From the NCBI RefSeq assembly GCF_964019585.1, contig NZ_OZ026454.1, positions 930,001 through 994,000 of the forward strand: 64,000 nt of DNA. Reading direction: 5' to 3'. This DNA comes from Candidatus Mesenet endosymbiont of Agriotes lineatus (GTDB taxonomy: Bacteria > Pseudomonadota > Alphaproteobacteria > Rickettsiales > Anaplasmataceae). The translations under genes and the position numbers were made by a program. Positions 40,415 through 49,124 of the stretch are shown piece by piece (within the stretch, counting starts at the first letter, position 1; the number at the start of each line of letters is the position of its first letter). The notes beneath the pieces were generated by a model. It did not search any database. It worked only from the letters and a program-made list of their open reading frames with translations, and had not been told where the DNA came from.

Positions 40415-41928
40415 ATGTTGGACAATAATGAGGAAGATCTATCGAAAGTATTGTCATATCAAATTAGAATAGATAACACTGAAGGAATAAAAAATGTTAT
40501 ACGTGAGGGTGATAAGCCTGTCAACCGTGGCATTCCACAATATAGAAGCTTGGCTCATGCAATATTTAACGGTTGTAGTCAAGCGTCATTAGAAGCCCTT
40601 GTTGAAGGTGGTGCTGAAGTTGCAAAAGGGTATGACCCTCAAAGCGATGATCTAATGTTATTGTTAGATTCAGATTATCGAGGTAGGCATTATGTATCCC
40701 GTCTTGATAATATTGATCGTGGCGTGGCTAAAATAGATACCGGTAAGGTTCAATTTCTTTTAGATAAGGGAGCAAATATTGTCGATAATCTATATCCACT
40801 TCAAGATAAAATAATAGCTAGTATAAATAAGCGTCAAATAGATAAAAAGTTTAATAGGTTTAATGATTTTCCAGTGACTTTTTTAGAAGGTGATTACCCA
40901 GTATCTGGTGATGATTATCATCAGTGGAATACCATGATGAATAAAGTATCAAAGTTTCAACATAGACATATGGATGACACGTTCAACTTAGTAAAACACT
41001 TTTTCGTACATCGTATGCATAATGATATAAAAGATGAATCAGATAGAAGATTATGGCAACTTCATATTTCTACCTTTAAAGAAAAGGGCAGAGTTATTAT
41101 GCTCCAGTATGTTTTTCAGAAGTATCTACAAGATACAACGAGTGATCGCTCAGTTTCATATACCCATTACACAACTTTAAATCATATCTTTCAAAGAGAA
41201 AACTTAATTTATGATATAGAAGGAGTAATAAATTCAGCTCAGCTAATAATTAAACAAAAAAAGAATCTATTATAAGTAATAATATACAGTCTCAAGATAT
41301 TTTAATAAATGAGAGCGGATTGTATATAACAGACACAACTAATATGCCATCTCTAAAACAGACTTTTTCTACAACATACAAAATAGCCACTCTTGCTGCA
41401 CATCAAATTATGCATCATGATAAAAAGCAAAGTAATAAAGCAAAAATCGCAGATTTAATTGAAGAGGTAATTAAACGTGGTGTAACTCAAAAGGAAATAT
41501 TTGAATCTACTAATCAATTTTGCCGTGACTATGAATGGACGCAGTATACCAGAGAGATAAATAGACAAGATAAACTGCCAAATCTTAAGTACCATAAATT
41601 ATTTGAGTACATAATAGAGTGTATCTCTTATCAAGCTTATAAAGAAGGTGCAGTTATGGGTTTGTTTCGGAATGCAAATACTGGAAGCAATCCTCAAGAA
41701 GTTAATTGGCAAAATTTACCGACTGAAGTTGGTAGAGAAATTGCTAAACATCTGAGTGTACAAGATAGCTGCAGAGCTGCCAAGGTTTGCAAAAATGCTA
41801 ATACAATGGCAAAAGAAGAGAAAGACAATAAAATTGAAGCAATAAGGCAGCAAATTCTAGGTCCACCTACCACCGAAATGGAAGTGCAAATTGAGAATTT
41901 GAATATTGCTGGCCCAAGTAGGCAGTAA
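40415..41928 (+). CDS. F-box protein with degenerate ankyrin N-terminus, split by an A7 frameshift
   Basis: Two ORFs (40415-41275 and 41320-41928) form one gene. At a run of seven A (41256-41262) the first frame reads KKNLL-stop, while one base back it reads KESIISNNIQSQDIL, which matches the intact paralog at 25876 (NSIVSNNLQSQEVIF). The repaired product has 504 residues. The N-terminus has ankyrin-like pieces (LEALVEGGAEV, VQFLLDKGANI). Near the C-terminus NLPTEVGREIAKHLSVQDSCRAAKVCKNAN fits an F-box, the eukaryotic motif that docks on Skp1 in SCF ubiquitin ligases (quoted here as NLPTEVGREIAKHL and SCRAAKVCKN). The bacterium has no SCF complex, so a host target is likely. The ribosome site is AAGGGGGG. 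A terminator follows. Confidence 0.78.
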
Positions 41929-41934
41929 ATTGAG

Positions 41935-42002
41935 AAGGTTGGGATAAAAATGTTAGTTTATATTGCTCTATAAATTGTCCATTGTTTTATCCCACCTTTT
42001 TT
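41935..42002 (+). terminator. Rho-independent terminator after the F-box gene
   Basis: aaggttgggataaaa near 41935 pairs with ttttatcccacctttt (41985-42000) with one bulge, and the 3' arm runs into a stretch of six T. It lies seven bases after the stop codon. Confidence 0.7.
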
Positions 42003-42140
42003 CTACATCTCTAAATTCCTAAATACCCTTATTCTTATATCCTGATATAAAGTAATAACTCTTAAAAATTAGATCAATTTAAAGAAAATTCATAGGCATG
42101 TTCTATCATATTTAGCATCATAATATATTGGGGGATTATA

Positions 42141-44726
42141 ATGACACTGCCGTATGAGCGCGTCCATCAAACGTTACAAAAGCAAAAGAGCTGTAACTTG
42201 AATGCGTTAGAAGAGCTGCAACATTTAAAAAAGAAATGTGGTTACAAGGACGATTATAAACTATTAAGGGAACTGATATATAAGAACAAGAATAATTTAA
42301 AGTTGTTGTCATATTATGTTAACAATTTAGTTAGAAAGCAACAAGTAGAAAAAGTTTTTAAAATATTAGAAAAAGTAATTACCCAAAGTAATTTCTTATT
42401 ACAAAGAAGAGATTCTGGTTACGGATCAGATCTTGAAGGCTATTCATCAGACTCTGAAGAAATTGATCAATATGCTGCTGACTATCCAAAACTATATGAA
42501 GAGATAGTAAAGAGAATCACTAAAACGCTAATTAATGCTGGAATAAATATAGGAACATACAAGTATGAAAGGGTAGAAACGCCACTACATTGGGCTACAA
42601 GGGAAAATAATATTAATCTTATAAACTTCTTTATAGAGCTGGGGGTTGATATTGAAATTCAAAATAAAAGCGGAGCAACAGCATTACACATGGCAGCTAT
42701 AAATAATAACCCTAATACTGTTACAGAGCTGACTAAAAAAAAATCAAATCAAGAATTGAAGGCATTGATTGAACAAGGATCAAGTAAAGAACTGCTTAAA
42801 CAAAGATTAAAAACTAACACAAAGGACAATGAAGGTAATACACCACTATTTTTTGCTGTATCTTGTGAAAATGATGAGATAATAAAGCCTTTGCTTGATA
42901 CCGGTGCAGATCCAAGTGTCTTTTGTTTATTGGGTAAAGATCTTTATGTAGAAACTCCTGAACTACAAAATATAAAATGCACACCACTTCATCTTGCGGC
43001 GTTTATAGGCAATTTTGGCTTAATTAACTTACTCATAGAGTATGGAGCAGATATTAATGCTGTTTGCAAAAATAAAAAATACTCTTGCCTTCATATGGCT
43101 GTTTTAGGTATTACATGTTATTATGATGAGGGGATAAGTGAAAAAAAAGAGAAAGAGTATTTAGAGATAGTTGATGCTATAATATCACAATTTCCGAGTC
43201 AAATCAACGCGCAAGACTATGAAGACAATTCACCATTACACCTGGCAGTTAATACAAAGCATGAAGATACTATAAGGGTTTTATTAAGTCATAGTGCTTC
43301 ATTACTGCAGTTTAGAAAGGGTGGGTATACTCCTTTTCATGATGCAGTAAGTACAGGAAGTTTAGCTTTAGTAAAGCTGCTATTGGAAAATAGTAATGAA
43401 AAAGAAAAAATAATTAATTCTACTTATGAAGATAAAGGTTTTTCTGGATGTGCTCCTCTGCATTTAGCTATTAATGATTATATTGAGTGCTTAAGTCATA
43501 AAGATAATCAATCAAATGTACTTGAAATAATAAAATACCTACTCTCTTACTCTGACCTTGATATCAACATTCAAGATTTCCAAGGAGAAACCCCACTACA
43601 CTATGCAATAAAATATATTAAAGATGATGAATTAGCGCTAATTCTAATAGATGAACTACTTACTGCAAAGGATATCAATCCATTCATCAAAGATTGCTTT
43701 AGCAGAACTCCTTTTGATTATGCTAAAGAGGGTAACAGAAATAAAATATTGCAAGCTTTAATTGATAACAAATATGGATCTGATAAGGATAGCCTGCTTC
43801 ATTTAGCTGCAGAAAAAGGTGATGTTGAAGCAATAAGATATTTAATTGCAAAAGGTATTAATGCCAACTTGCATAATACTTTGTATCACACACCACTGCA
43901 CTTAGCTGCAGGAAGAGGATATGTAGATGTAATAAAAATTCTAATAATAGAGGGAAGGGCAAACCCTAATATTTTTGATGGAAGAAATCAATCATCAATC
44001 CACTACGCAATAAATAATAAGCAGTTTGATGCTGTGAAATTGTTGTTTGAATTGGGAGCAGATGTTAATATAGTTAGTGTGGGAGGGGGTTCTACTCAAT
44101 TATCGCCACTTCATGTTGCTGTAAGTAGTAGTAGTGATAATCAGAAAGATCTATGTTTTGATATAGTAAAATATTTAATTAATATCTCGCATTGCAAGAT
44201 TAATCCACAAGATTATCAAGGTCAAACTCCTCTACACTATGCTATAGATGAGCATAAACTCAATACAGCTGCAGTTCTCCTAACAAGAAAAGATATCAAC
44301 CCATTCAGTAAAGACCACTCTGGTAAAACTCCTATTGATTATTGTCCAAAACAAGAAAAACGTAATTATCCTATTTTGGATCAATATGCCAAAATACAAG
44401 AAGAAAGAAATGCAAAAATTAGAAGCTATCAGGTAAAGAAGTACTTTGTATACACATTGATTTTATGTACAATAAATTCTGCTTTTGCTGGAATATATAC
44501 AAGCCTGGGGAGTATAGCTTTAGACATAAGTTTAGTACTCATAATTAACATTGCTGCACTGACTTGTTGCTTGATTATCAATAAGTGCATAGAAAGGGCA
44601 ATTGAAGAGAAATATAAAAATAAAGTCGTTGATCTTTTTGAGAATAATAATAAAATTCCATCTACTTTAGAAGAAATAAATCTTGCGACCTCATCCAGCA
44701 AAAGGGAAGAGCAATGTAGAGAATAA
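42141..44726 (+). CDS. Ankyrin-repeat protein with C-terminal membrane helices
   Basis: The 861-residue protein starts at ATG 42141 behind GGGGGATTATA. After a helical N-terminus and an acidic Ser/Tyr segment (SGYGSDLEGYSSDSEE), about a dozen ankyrin repeats run from residue 150 to 750, for example TPLHLAAFIGNFGLINLLIE and TPLHLAAGRGYVDVIKILI. Two hydrophobic helices follow (about 44445-44585, YTLILCTINSAFAGIYTSLG and LVLIINIAALTCCLIINKC), then a short basic-acidic tail. The layout suggests a membrane-anchored scaffold exposing ankyrin repeats. It has no paralogous C-terminal nuclear signal. It is flanked by the F-box gene and ppa, all on the plus strand. The function is unknown. Confidence 0.8.
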   Translation: MTLPYERVHQTLQKQKSCNLNALEELQHLKKKCGYKDDYKLLRELIYKNKNNLKLLSYYVNNLVRKQQVEKVFKILEKVITQSNFLLQRRDSGYGSDLEGYSSDSEEIDQYAADYPKLYEEIVKRITKTLINAGINIGTYKYERVETPLHWATRENNINLINFFIELGVDIEIQNKSGATALHMAAINNNPNTVTELTKKKSNQELKALIEQGSSKELLKQRLKTNTKDNEGNTPLFFAVSCENDEIIKPLLDTGADPSVFCLLGKDLYVETPELQNIKCTPLHLAAFIGNFGLINLLIEYGADINAVCKNKKYSCLHMAVLGITCYYDEGISEKKEKEYLEIVDAIISQFPSQINAQDYEDNSPLHLAVNTKHEDTIRVLLSHSASLLQFRKGGYTPFHDAVSTGSLALVKLLLENSNEKEKIINSTYEDKGFSGCAPLHLAINDYIECLSHKDNQSNVLEIIKYLLSYSDLDINIQDFQGETPLHYAIKYIKDDELALILIDELLTAKDINPFIKDCFSRTPFDYAKEGNRNKILQALIDNKYGSDKDSLLHLAAEKGDVEAIRYLIAKGINANLHNTLYHTPLHLAAGRGYVDVIKILIIEGRANPNIFDGRNQSSIHYAINNKQFDAVKLLFELGADVNIVSVGGGSTQLSPLHVAVSSSSDNQKDLCFDIVKYLINISHCKINPQDYQGQTPLHYAIDEHKLNTAAVLLTRKDINPFSKDHSGKTPIDYCPKQEKRNYPILDQYAKIQEERNAKIRSYQVKKYFVYTLILCTINSAFAGIYTSLGSIALDISLVLIINIAALTCCLIINKCIERAIEEKYKNKVVDLFENNNKIPSTLEEINLATSSSKREEQCRE

Positions 44727-44804
44727 TGATAGTGGCCGTTTAATTGAGTTTAAAATTGCAAAAATTTAGCTGATCTAGTACACTATGCTTTTAAATGATT
44801 ATAT

Positions 44805-45323
44805 ATGATAGATGCAAGTAAGATTACTGCTGGTGAAAATCCTCCTAAAATAGTTAACGCAATTATTGAGATTAGTGCAAATTCGTGTCCCATTAAGTAC
44901 GAATTTAATAAGGAAGTAGGTCTATTGCAGGTTGATAGATTTTTATCAACAGCTATGCATTATCCATGTAATTATGGCTTCATTCCCCAAACTCACGCTG
45001 AAGATGATGATCCAGTAGATGTTTTAATTTTAACACAATTTCCTTTAATACCAAAGGCTATAATCTCTGTTCGTCCAATAGGGGTACTCTCTATGTCTGA
45101 TGAAGCAGGAATTGATGCAAAAATATTATCCGTACCTACTTCTAAAATTGATCCTTACTATGATAACATAGGTAATTATTCTGATTTGCCTAAATCTTTA
45201 CTGGATAAAATTGCTCACTTTTTCTCTCATTATAAGCAATTGGAAAAAAATAAAGAAGTTAAAGTGGAAGGATGGAATGGCATAGAGAAAGCACATAAAA
45301 TTATTGAAGCAGCTCTTTTGTAA
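44805..45323 (+). CDS. ppa: Inorganic pyrophosphatase
   Basis: The 172-residue protein is the soluble family I enzyme that hydrolyses pyrophosphate to drive biosynthesis. It shows the family order: ISANSCPIKYEF, VDRFLSTAMHYPCNYGFIPQT, the metal-binding signature EDDDPVDVLI, RPIGVLSMSDEAGIDAKIL, and FFSHYKQLEKNKEVKVEGW. Length and active-site residues are normal. The preceding gap is short (78 bases), but no operon link to the ankyrin gene is evident. Confidence 0.95.
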   Translation: MIDASKITAGENPPKIVNAIIEISANSCPIKYEFNKEVGLLQVDRFLSTAMHYPCNYGFIPQTHAEDDDPVDVLILTQFPLIPKAIISVRPIGVLSMSDEAGIDAKILSVPTSKIDPYYDNIGNYSDLPKSLLDKIAHFFSHYKQLEKNKEVKVEGWNGIEKAHKIIEAALL

Positions 45324-45366
45324 AATAATGTTAGTTTTTTTGCTAAGCTTTTAAATTGACTCATAT

Positions 45367-46461
45367 ATGTTAAAATCAGCTAATAATATAACGCAAAAAG
45401 GTAAAAAATTTAATGATTGTGAAGGGAATAATATAATAAAAACTATATCAGAATCTTATAGCCGACATAATAAGACTTCTTTGACCAGTTGGGTATTAGC
45501 ATTAATCTCACCTTTCTCGGTGCTTTATCTATTTATATTTTATGAAGAGTTGACAACTAGGGTTGCAACGCCAACTAATGCTAATTTGATCATTTCAATG
45601 GCTGGAATTTTACTTGAAGCTGCAAGAAGAACTGTTGGCATGCCTATTATAGTTCTATTTTTTTACTGTATTCATATTTTGGGCAGTATATGCCCATAAT
45701 TGTAGCACACAAGGGCAATTCTCTCAGCGCTATTGCTTCGCATGAATGGCTATCATCAGAGGGGGTATTTGGAGTTGCTTTGGCTACTTCAGCAAACTTT
45801 ATCTTTCTTTATGTATTATTTGGTGTATTACTTGAAAAAGCTGGAGGCGGAGAATTTTTTATAAAATTATCTTTTGCTTTGCTTGCAAGATTTACTGGTG
45901 GTCCAGCAAAAGCTGCTGTTGTTGCTTCTGGTCTTATGGGTATGATTTCTGGTTCTTCCATGACAAATATTATCACTACAGGAACTTTTACTATCCCCCT
46001 TATGAAAAAAATGGGTTTGATGGCAGATATCCACCCCTCCAATTGGTTTAGCCTCTTATGCTGCAGCTGCAATAGCACAAGCTAATGCATTTAAAGTTGG
46101 TATCCAAGCTTTTTTTTATAAGATCAGAACAATGCTAGTACCATTTGCATTTGTTTTTAATAATGAATTAATTTTATATAAAATAAAAAGTGTGCCACAT
46201 TCTATATATACTATAGTTACATCTTTAGTTGGTTTAATTGCAATGTCTTCTGGTATGCAAGGGCATTTTGTTAGAGTAAATAGATTTTACAAATCAATTC
46301 TACTTTTTGTAGTAGGTTTTATTTTACTTTTTCCTAGAGCAATTGTTGCTTTTATTCCTGTACATACTGGTTATGCATATGCATTATGTGGAGTTATTTT
46401 GCTGAGCGTAATTTTTTTGCAAAACAGATTTAAAGGTACAAGTAAATGTTTGATGTTATAG
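45367..46461 (+). pseudogene. TRAP transporter fused permease, decayed
   Basis: Three ORFs (45367-45699, 45690-46085, 46132-46461) are pieces of one TRAP-type large permease (DctM-like). The first break is at a T7 run (45658-45664); one base back restores LFFLLYSYFGQYMPIIVAH. The second joins KMGLMAD directly to STPPIGLASYAAAAIAQANA, which in intact transporters lies roughly 200 residues further on, so a large internal deletion has occurred together with a frame change. The conserved piece GPAKAAVVASGLMGMISGSS identifies the family. The transporter for organic acids or similar solutes is almost certainly non-functional. The tail overlaps the cvpA start. Confidence 0.8.
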
Positions 46462-47096
46462 TTATTTTCGTAATTATTCTTTGTGTTTTTGTTGCTTTCA
46501 TGAGAGGAGGGCTAAAAGAGCTATTTGGACTGGTAGGGATGTTTTTATCAGTAATACTTACAATAAACCACTTTGATTTCTTTAAAATGAACTATATGAG
46601 TATGAAATATATGGAATCAGAGTTAGTTGCAAACATTCTGTCCACAATTTCTATTTTTGTCATTGTTACCGTAGCCATTATAATAGTGAATAGTTGGATT
46701 ATGTATGTACTAAGTCCCATAAGGCTTGGTGCCACAGATAGACTAAGTGGCATATTTGTTGGTGCCTTAAAAGGTATCATATTCTCTTCTATTATATTTT
46801 TTACGATCGAGGTCTATTATTTTACCTTTTATACCAAAAGTGATAATAAGGGTAGTAGTGCAGAAGATGTTTTACCAGGTTGGCTGATTGATTCGCACTT
46901 TTATCCTATGTTTCATGCAATTGAAAATAGTTTAAATACGTATGTACCACAATCGATATATTCTAAGATAGAAAAGCTTGGTTCTAATTTAAAAGATGCT
47001 GTAGATAAAAAATTACAAGAGAAAGATCAGCAGGAAGAAGATAAGCAGAAAAATAAAGAAATTAAAAAACATAAGAGAGATAAAGGCCTTTTATAA
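46446..47096 (+). CDS. cvpA: CvpA family inner-membrane protein
   Basis: The 216-residue protein has the CvpA start (MFDVIVIFVIILCVFVAFMRGGLKELFGLVG), quoted in part as RGGLKELFGL, then three more membrane segments and the conserved DRLSGIFVGALKGII block. It is named for its role in colicin V production; the wider role is uncertain and may involve envelope homeostasis. The C-terminus is a highly charged Lys/Glu tail of about 50 residues. The ATG lies inside the 3' end of the TRAP pseudogene, with AAAGG nine bases upstream, so expression may have depended on that transcript. Confidence 0.85.
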   Translation: MFDVIVIFVIILCVFVAFMRGGLKELFGLVGMFLSVILTINHFDFFKMNYMSMKYMESELVANILSTISIFVIVTVAIIIVNSWIMYVLSPIRLGATDRLSGIFVGALKGIIFSSIIFFTIEVYYFTFYTKSDNKGSSAEDVLPGWLIDSHFYPMFHAIENSLNTYVPQSIYSKIEKLGSNLKDAVDKKLQEKDQQEEDKQKNKEIKKHKRDKGLL

Positions 47097-47279
47097 CTAA
47101 ATTATTATATTCTTTTCATAACATAAGCTATGCAACGAGGTTTAGAGTGCCTTTTCAAATTGCAGTTTTTATTTAATTCTATAGATTAGAAAATAAATTT
47201 ATGCTGATTAATATATAATTAAAGTGGTTTTTGCTGTAAAAATATAAATTGAAATGGTAGGGAAAGTGATAAATTTTCT

Positions 47280-48296
47280 GCAATAGCAAAATATAGGCAG
47301 AGGTTTATCGAAAAAAATCGTATATATAGATGAAGCTGGATATAGAGAGGGCGCCAAGAGGAGAGAAAATTTATGTGAATATTCTAAGATGATTGGTGGA
47401 TGGATTGGCAGAAAATTTGTTGCTTTACTGGAGGTTTTGGTTAATTATTACCACAATTATAGCCCTTCCTTTAAAGATCCGGAAGAGGTAAGATAAAGAT
47501 TTAGGATGGTTGATGCCAGAGTTGCGATTTAAGGAAAAAGGCAATTGGATGAAGGAGAAAATCTGTAGCTATAAGATATAAAATAGAACATTATATGAGT
47601 GGCAGGTAAGACGCAAAGAAACAGGAGACTTTTTACCAAAAAAACCTGAAGGCGTTGGCTATAATCATAAAATTGGAATGAGTTTATCGAATTTGCTAAA
47701 AAGCATGAAGGTAGTCAAAGATTTTGGGGCAATATCAGTAGGCAAACGATCCACCGTGCACTTAAAAATATCGGATTTACGCACAAAAAAGACCTATGGA
47801 TATAGGGAAAGAAATGAAGAGCAGAATTCTTGAAGCAACCCGGAAATCTTGTATATATTGATGAATCCGGTATAGAGAACACAGAAGACTATGAGTATGG
47901 ATATTGTAAGCGGGGAGAGAGATTCCATTCTCTAAAATCAGGTAAAAAACTCAGCATGATTGTAGCGCTAAATAAAAAACAAATAATGGCACCTTCGAGG
48001 GATATTTTTAACGCTTGGTTTGAAAGCTCCAATTTTACAACCTGGTCAAATCTTGATAATGCAAGTTTCCATAAATCAAAAAAATCAGTGATCTTGCCAA
48101 GGTGCTTAAATTCTTTATCCTCCTACTTATTCTCCCGATTTTAATAAAATTGAACATCAATGGTTTGCTATAAAAAATAGAGCAAAATTGGACTATACCA
48201 AATTGGGCTTTAATCATCTCTCAACTTGATATTTTCTTTCCCAACAGATTGAAAATTGAGTTGAGTTTTTGACCCAGTTTGGGGAACCACTCCCCA
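47280..48296 (+). pseudogene. Degraded IS630-family transposase, copy 2 with right end
   Basis: From 47490 the frames recover a nearly complete IS630 transposase in pieces: LRFKEKGNWMKEKICS, RRKETGDFLPKKPEG, ALKNIGFTHKK, then an ORF (47830-48144) with YIDESGIENTEDYEYGY (DDE first Asp) and NLDNASFHKSKKS. The element end at about 48296 matches the orphan end at 14402 in inverse orientation. The segment 47290-47480 gives a second partial transposase start-of-core (KKIVYIDEAGYREG), so fragments of two related elements are joined. Inactive. Confidence 0.75.
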
Positions 48297-48415
48297 TATT
48301 TATACTAAATGGTGTGTTTGTAAATGGAAATCCTGTTGCAAGAAAATCTGATAATTTTACAGAAAAAAAGTGTTAATTCAACTACTATTTTTGCTAATGG
48401 CCTTATATTGAAATG

Positions 48416-48814
48416 TTTATGTAATTAGCTTCAGCTTTAGTATTAGATCTACTTTAGTTTATTTATAAACACAGCTCTCACAGTACGTTTGATTTCATGT
48501 AGTATTTTGTACTAAATACAGATATTTACAGGTGAAATAGCAGTAGAGAAATGTGCTACAAATTACGTAGATATTGTAACTGACCATCTACATATTCTAT
48601 GCCACCCACTATCCAACAATATATTAAAAAGCTATTCCAAGAATTTGAACAATTAAAAAAAAGATATTTGGGCTGTTACTGTTGGTAATGTAAATTCTAC
48701 AGATGTACAGCAATATATTGAAGAGCAAGAAGTTCATATTTAACATCTCTGAGTTTTAAAACTTACTTTATAAGCTTTAACTCATACCACCAGCTTTAGC
48801 TGGTTGTAATTGAT
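48416..48814 (+). mobile_element. IS200/IS605-type element remnant, copy 2
   Basis: This is the partner of 18012-18410 with only two differences noticed, including the same TnpA-disrupting frame break and the same terminal accagctttagctggt hairpin. The flanking sequences differ from those of copy 1, so the duplicated unit ends at these boundaries. Confidence 0.75.
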
Positions 48815-48845
48815 CATGTTTTTGCAGGTAATATAGTTGTTTTGA

Positions 48846-48950
48846 ATTAACTATAGGCTTGAAAAGTATTTTAGCGCACCAGATTTTCCTAAATCTGAAC
48901 TTTTTGAACCATGTATTATGCAAAGTATTAAAAGAATGAAACTTGAATAA
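48846..48950 (+). pseudogene. C-terminal fragment of an ankyrin-type effector gene
   Basis: A short open stretch after a stop reads RLEKYFSAPDFPKSELFEP and then SIKRMKLE-stop. It resembles the last residues of the 23859 protein (CGRYFSTLDLNSSECDSPK, then SSAKRIRLR-stop). The rest of the gene is absent; an IS605 remnant sits immediately upstream. I see nothing further between 48951 and 49124. Confidence 0.4.
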
Positions 48951-49124
48951 TAACTCTTCTAACCTTCTTTAAGATTTGGGATAAAGTTATTAGACTTGCC
49001 ATTATCACCTTTTATATGCTTTCTTCTGTTTATTCCTTATAAGAAATAATTTTTTACCTTTAATGCTTTATAATTTTATATTTAGATCTTTACTTGAATG
49101 TTTTCTTTCATTGTCAGTCAAATT

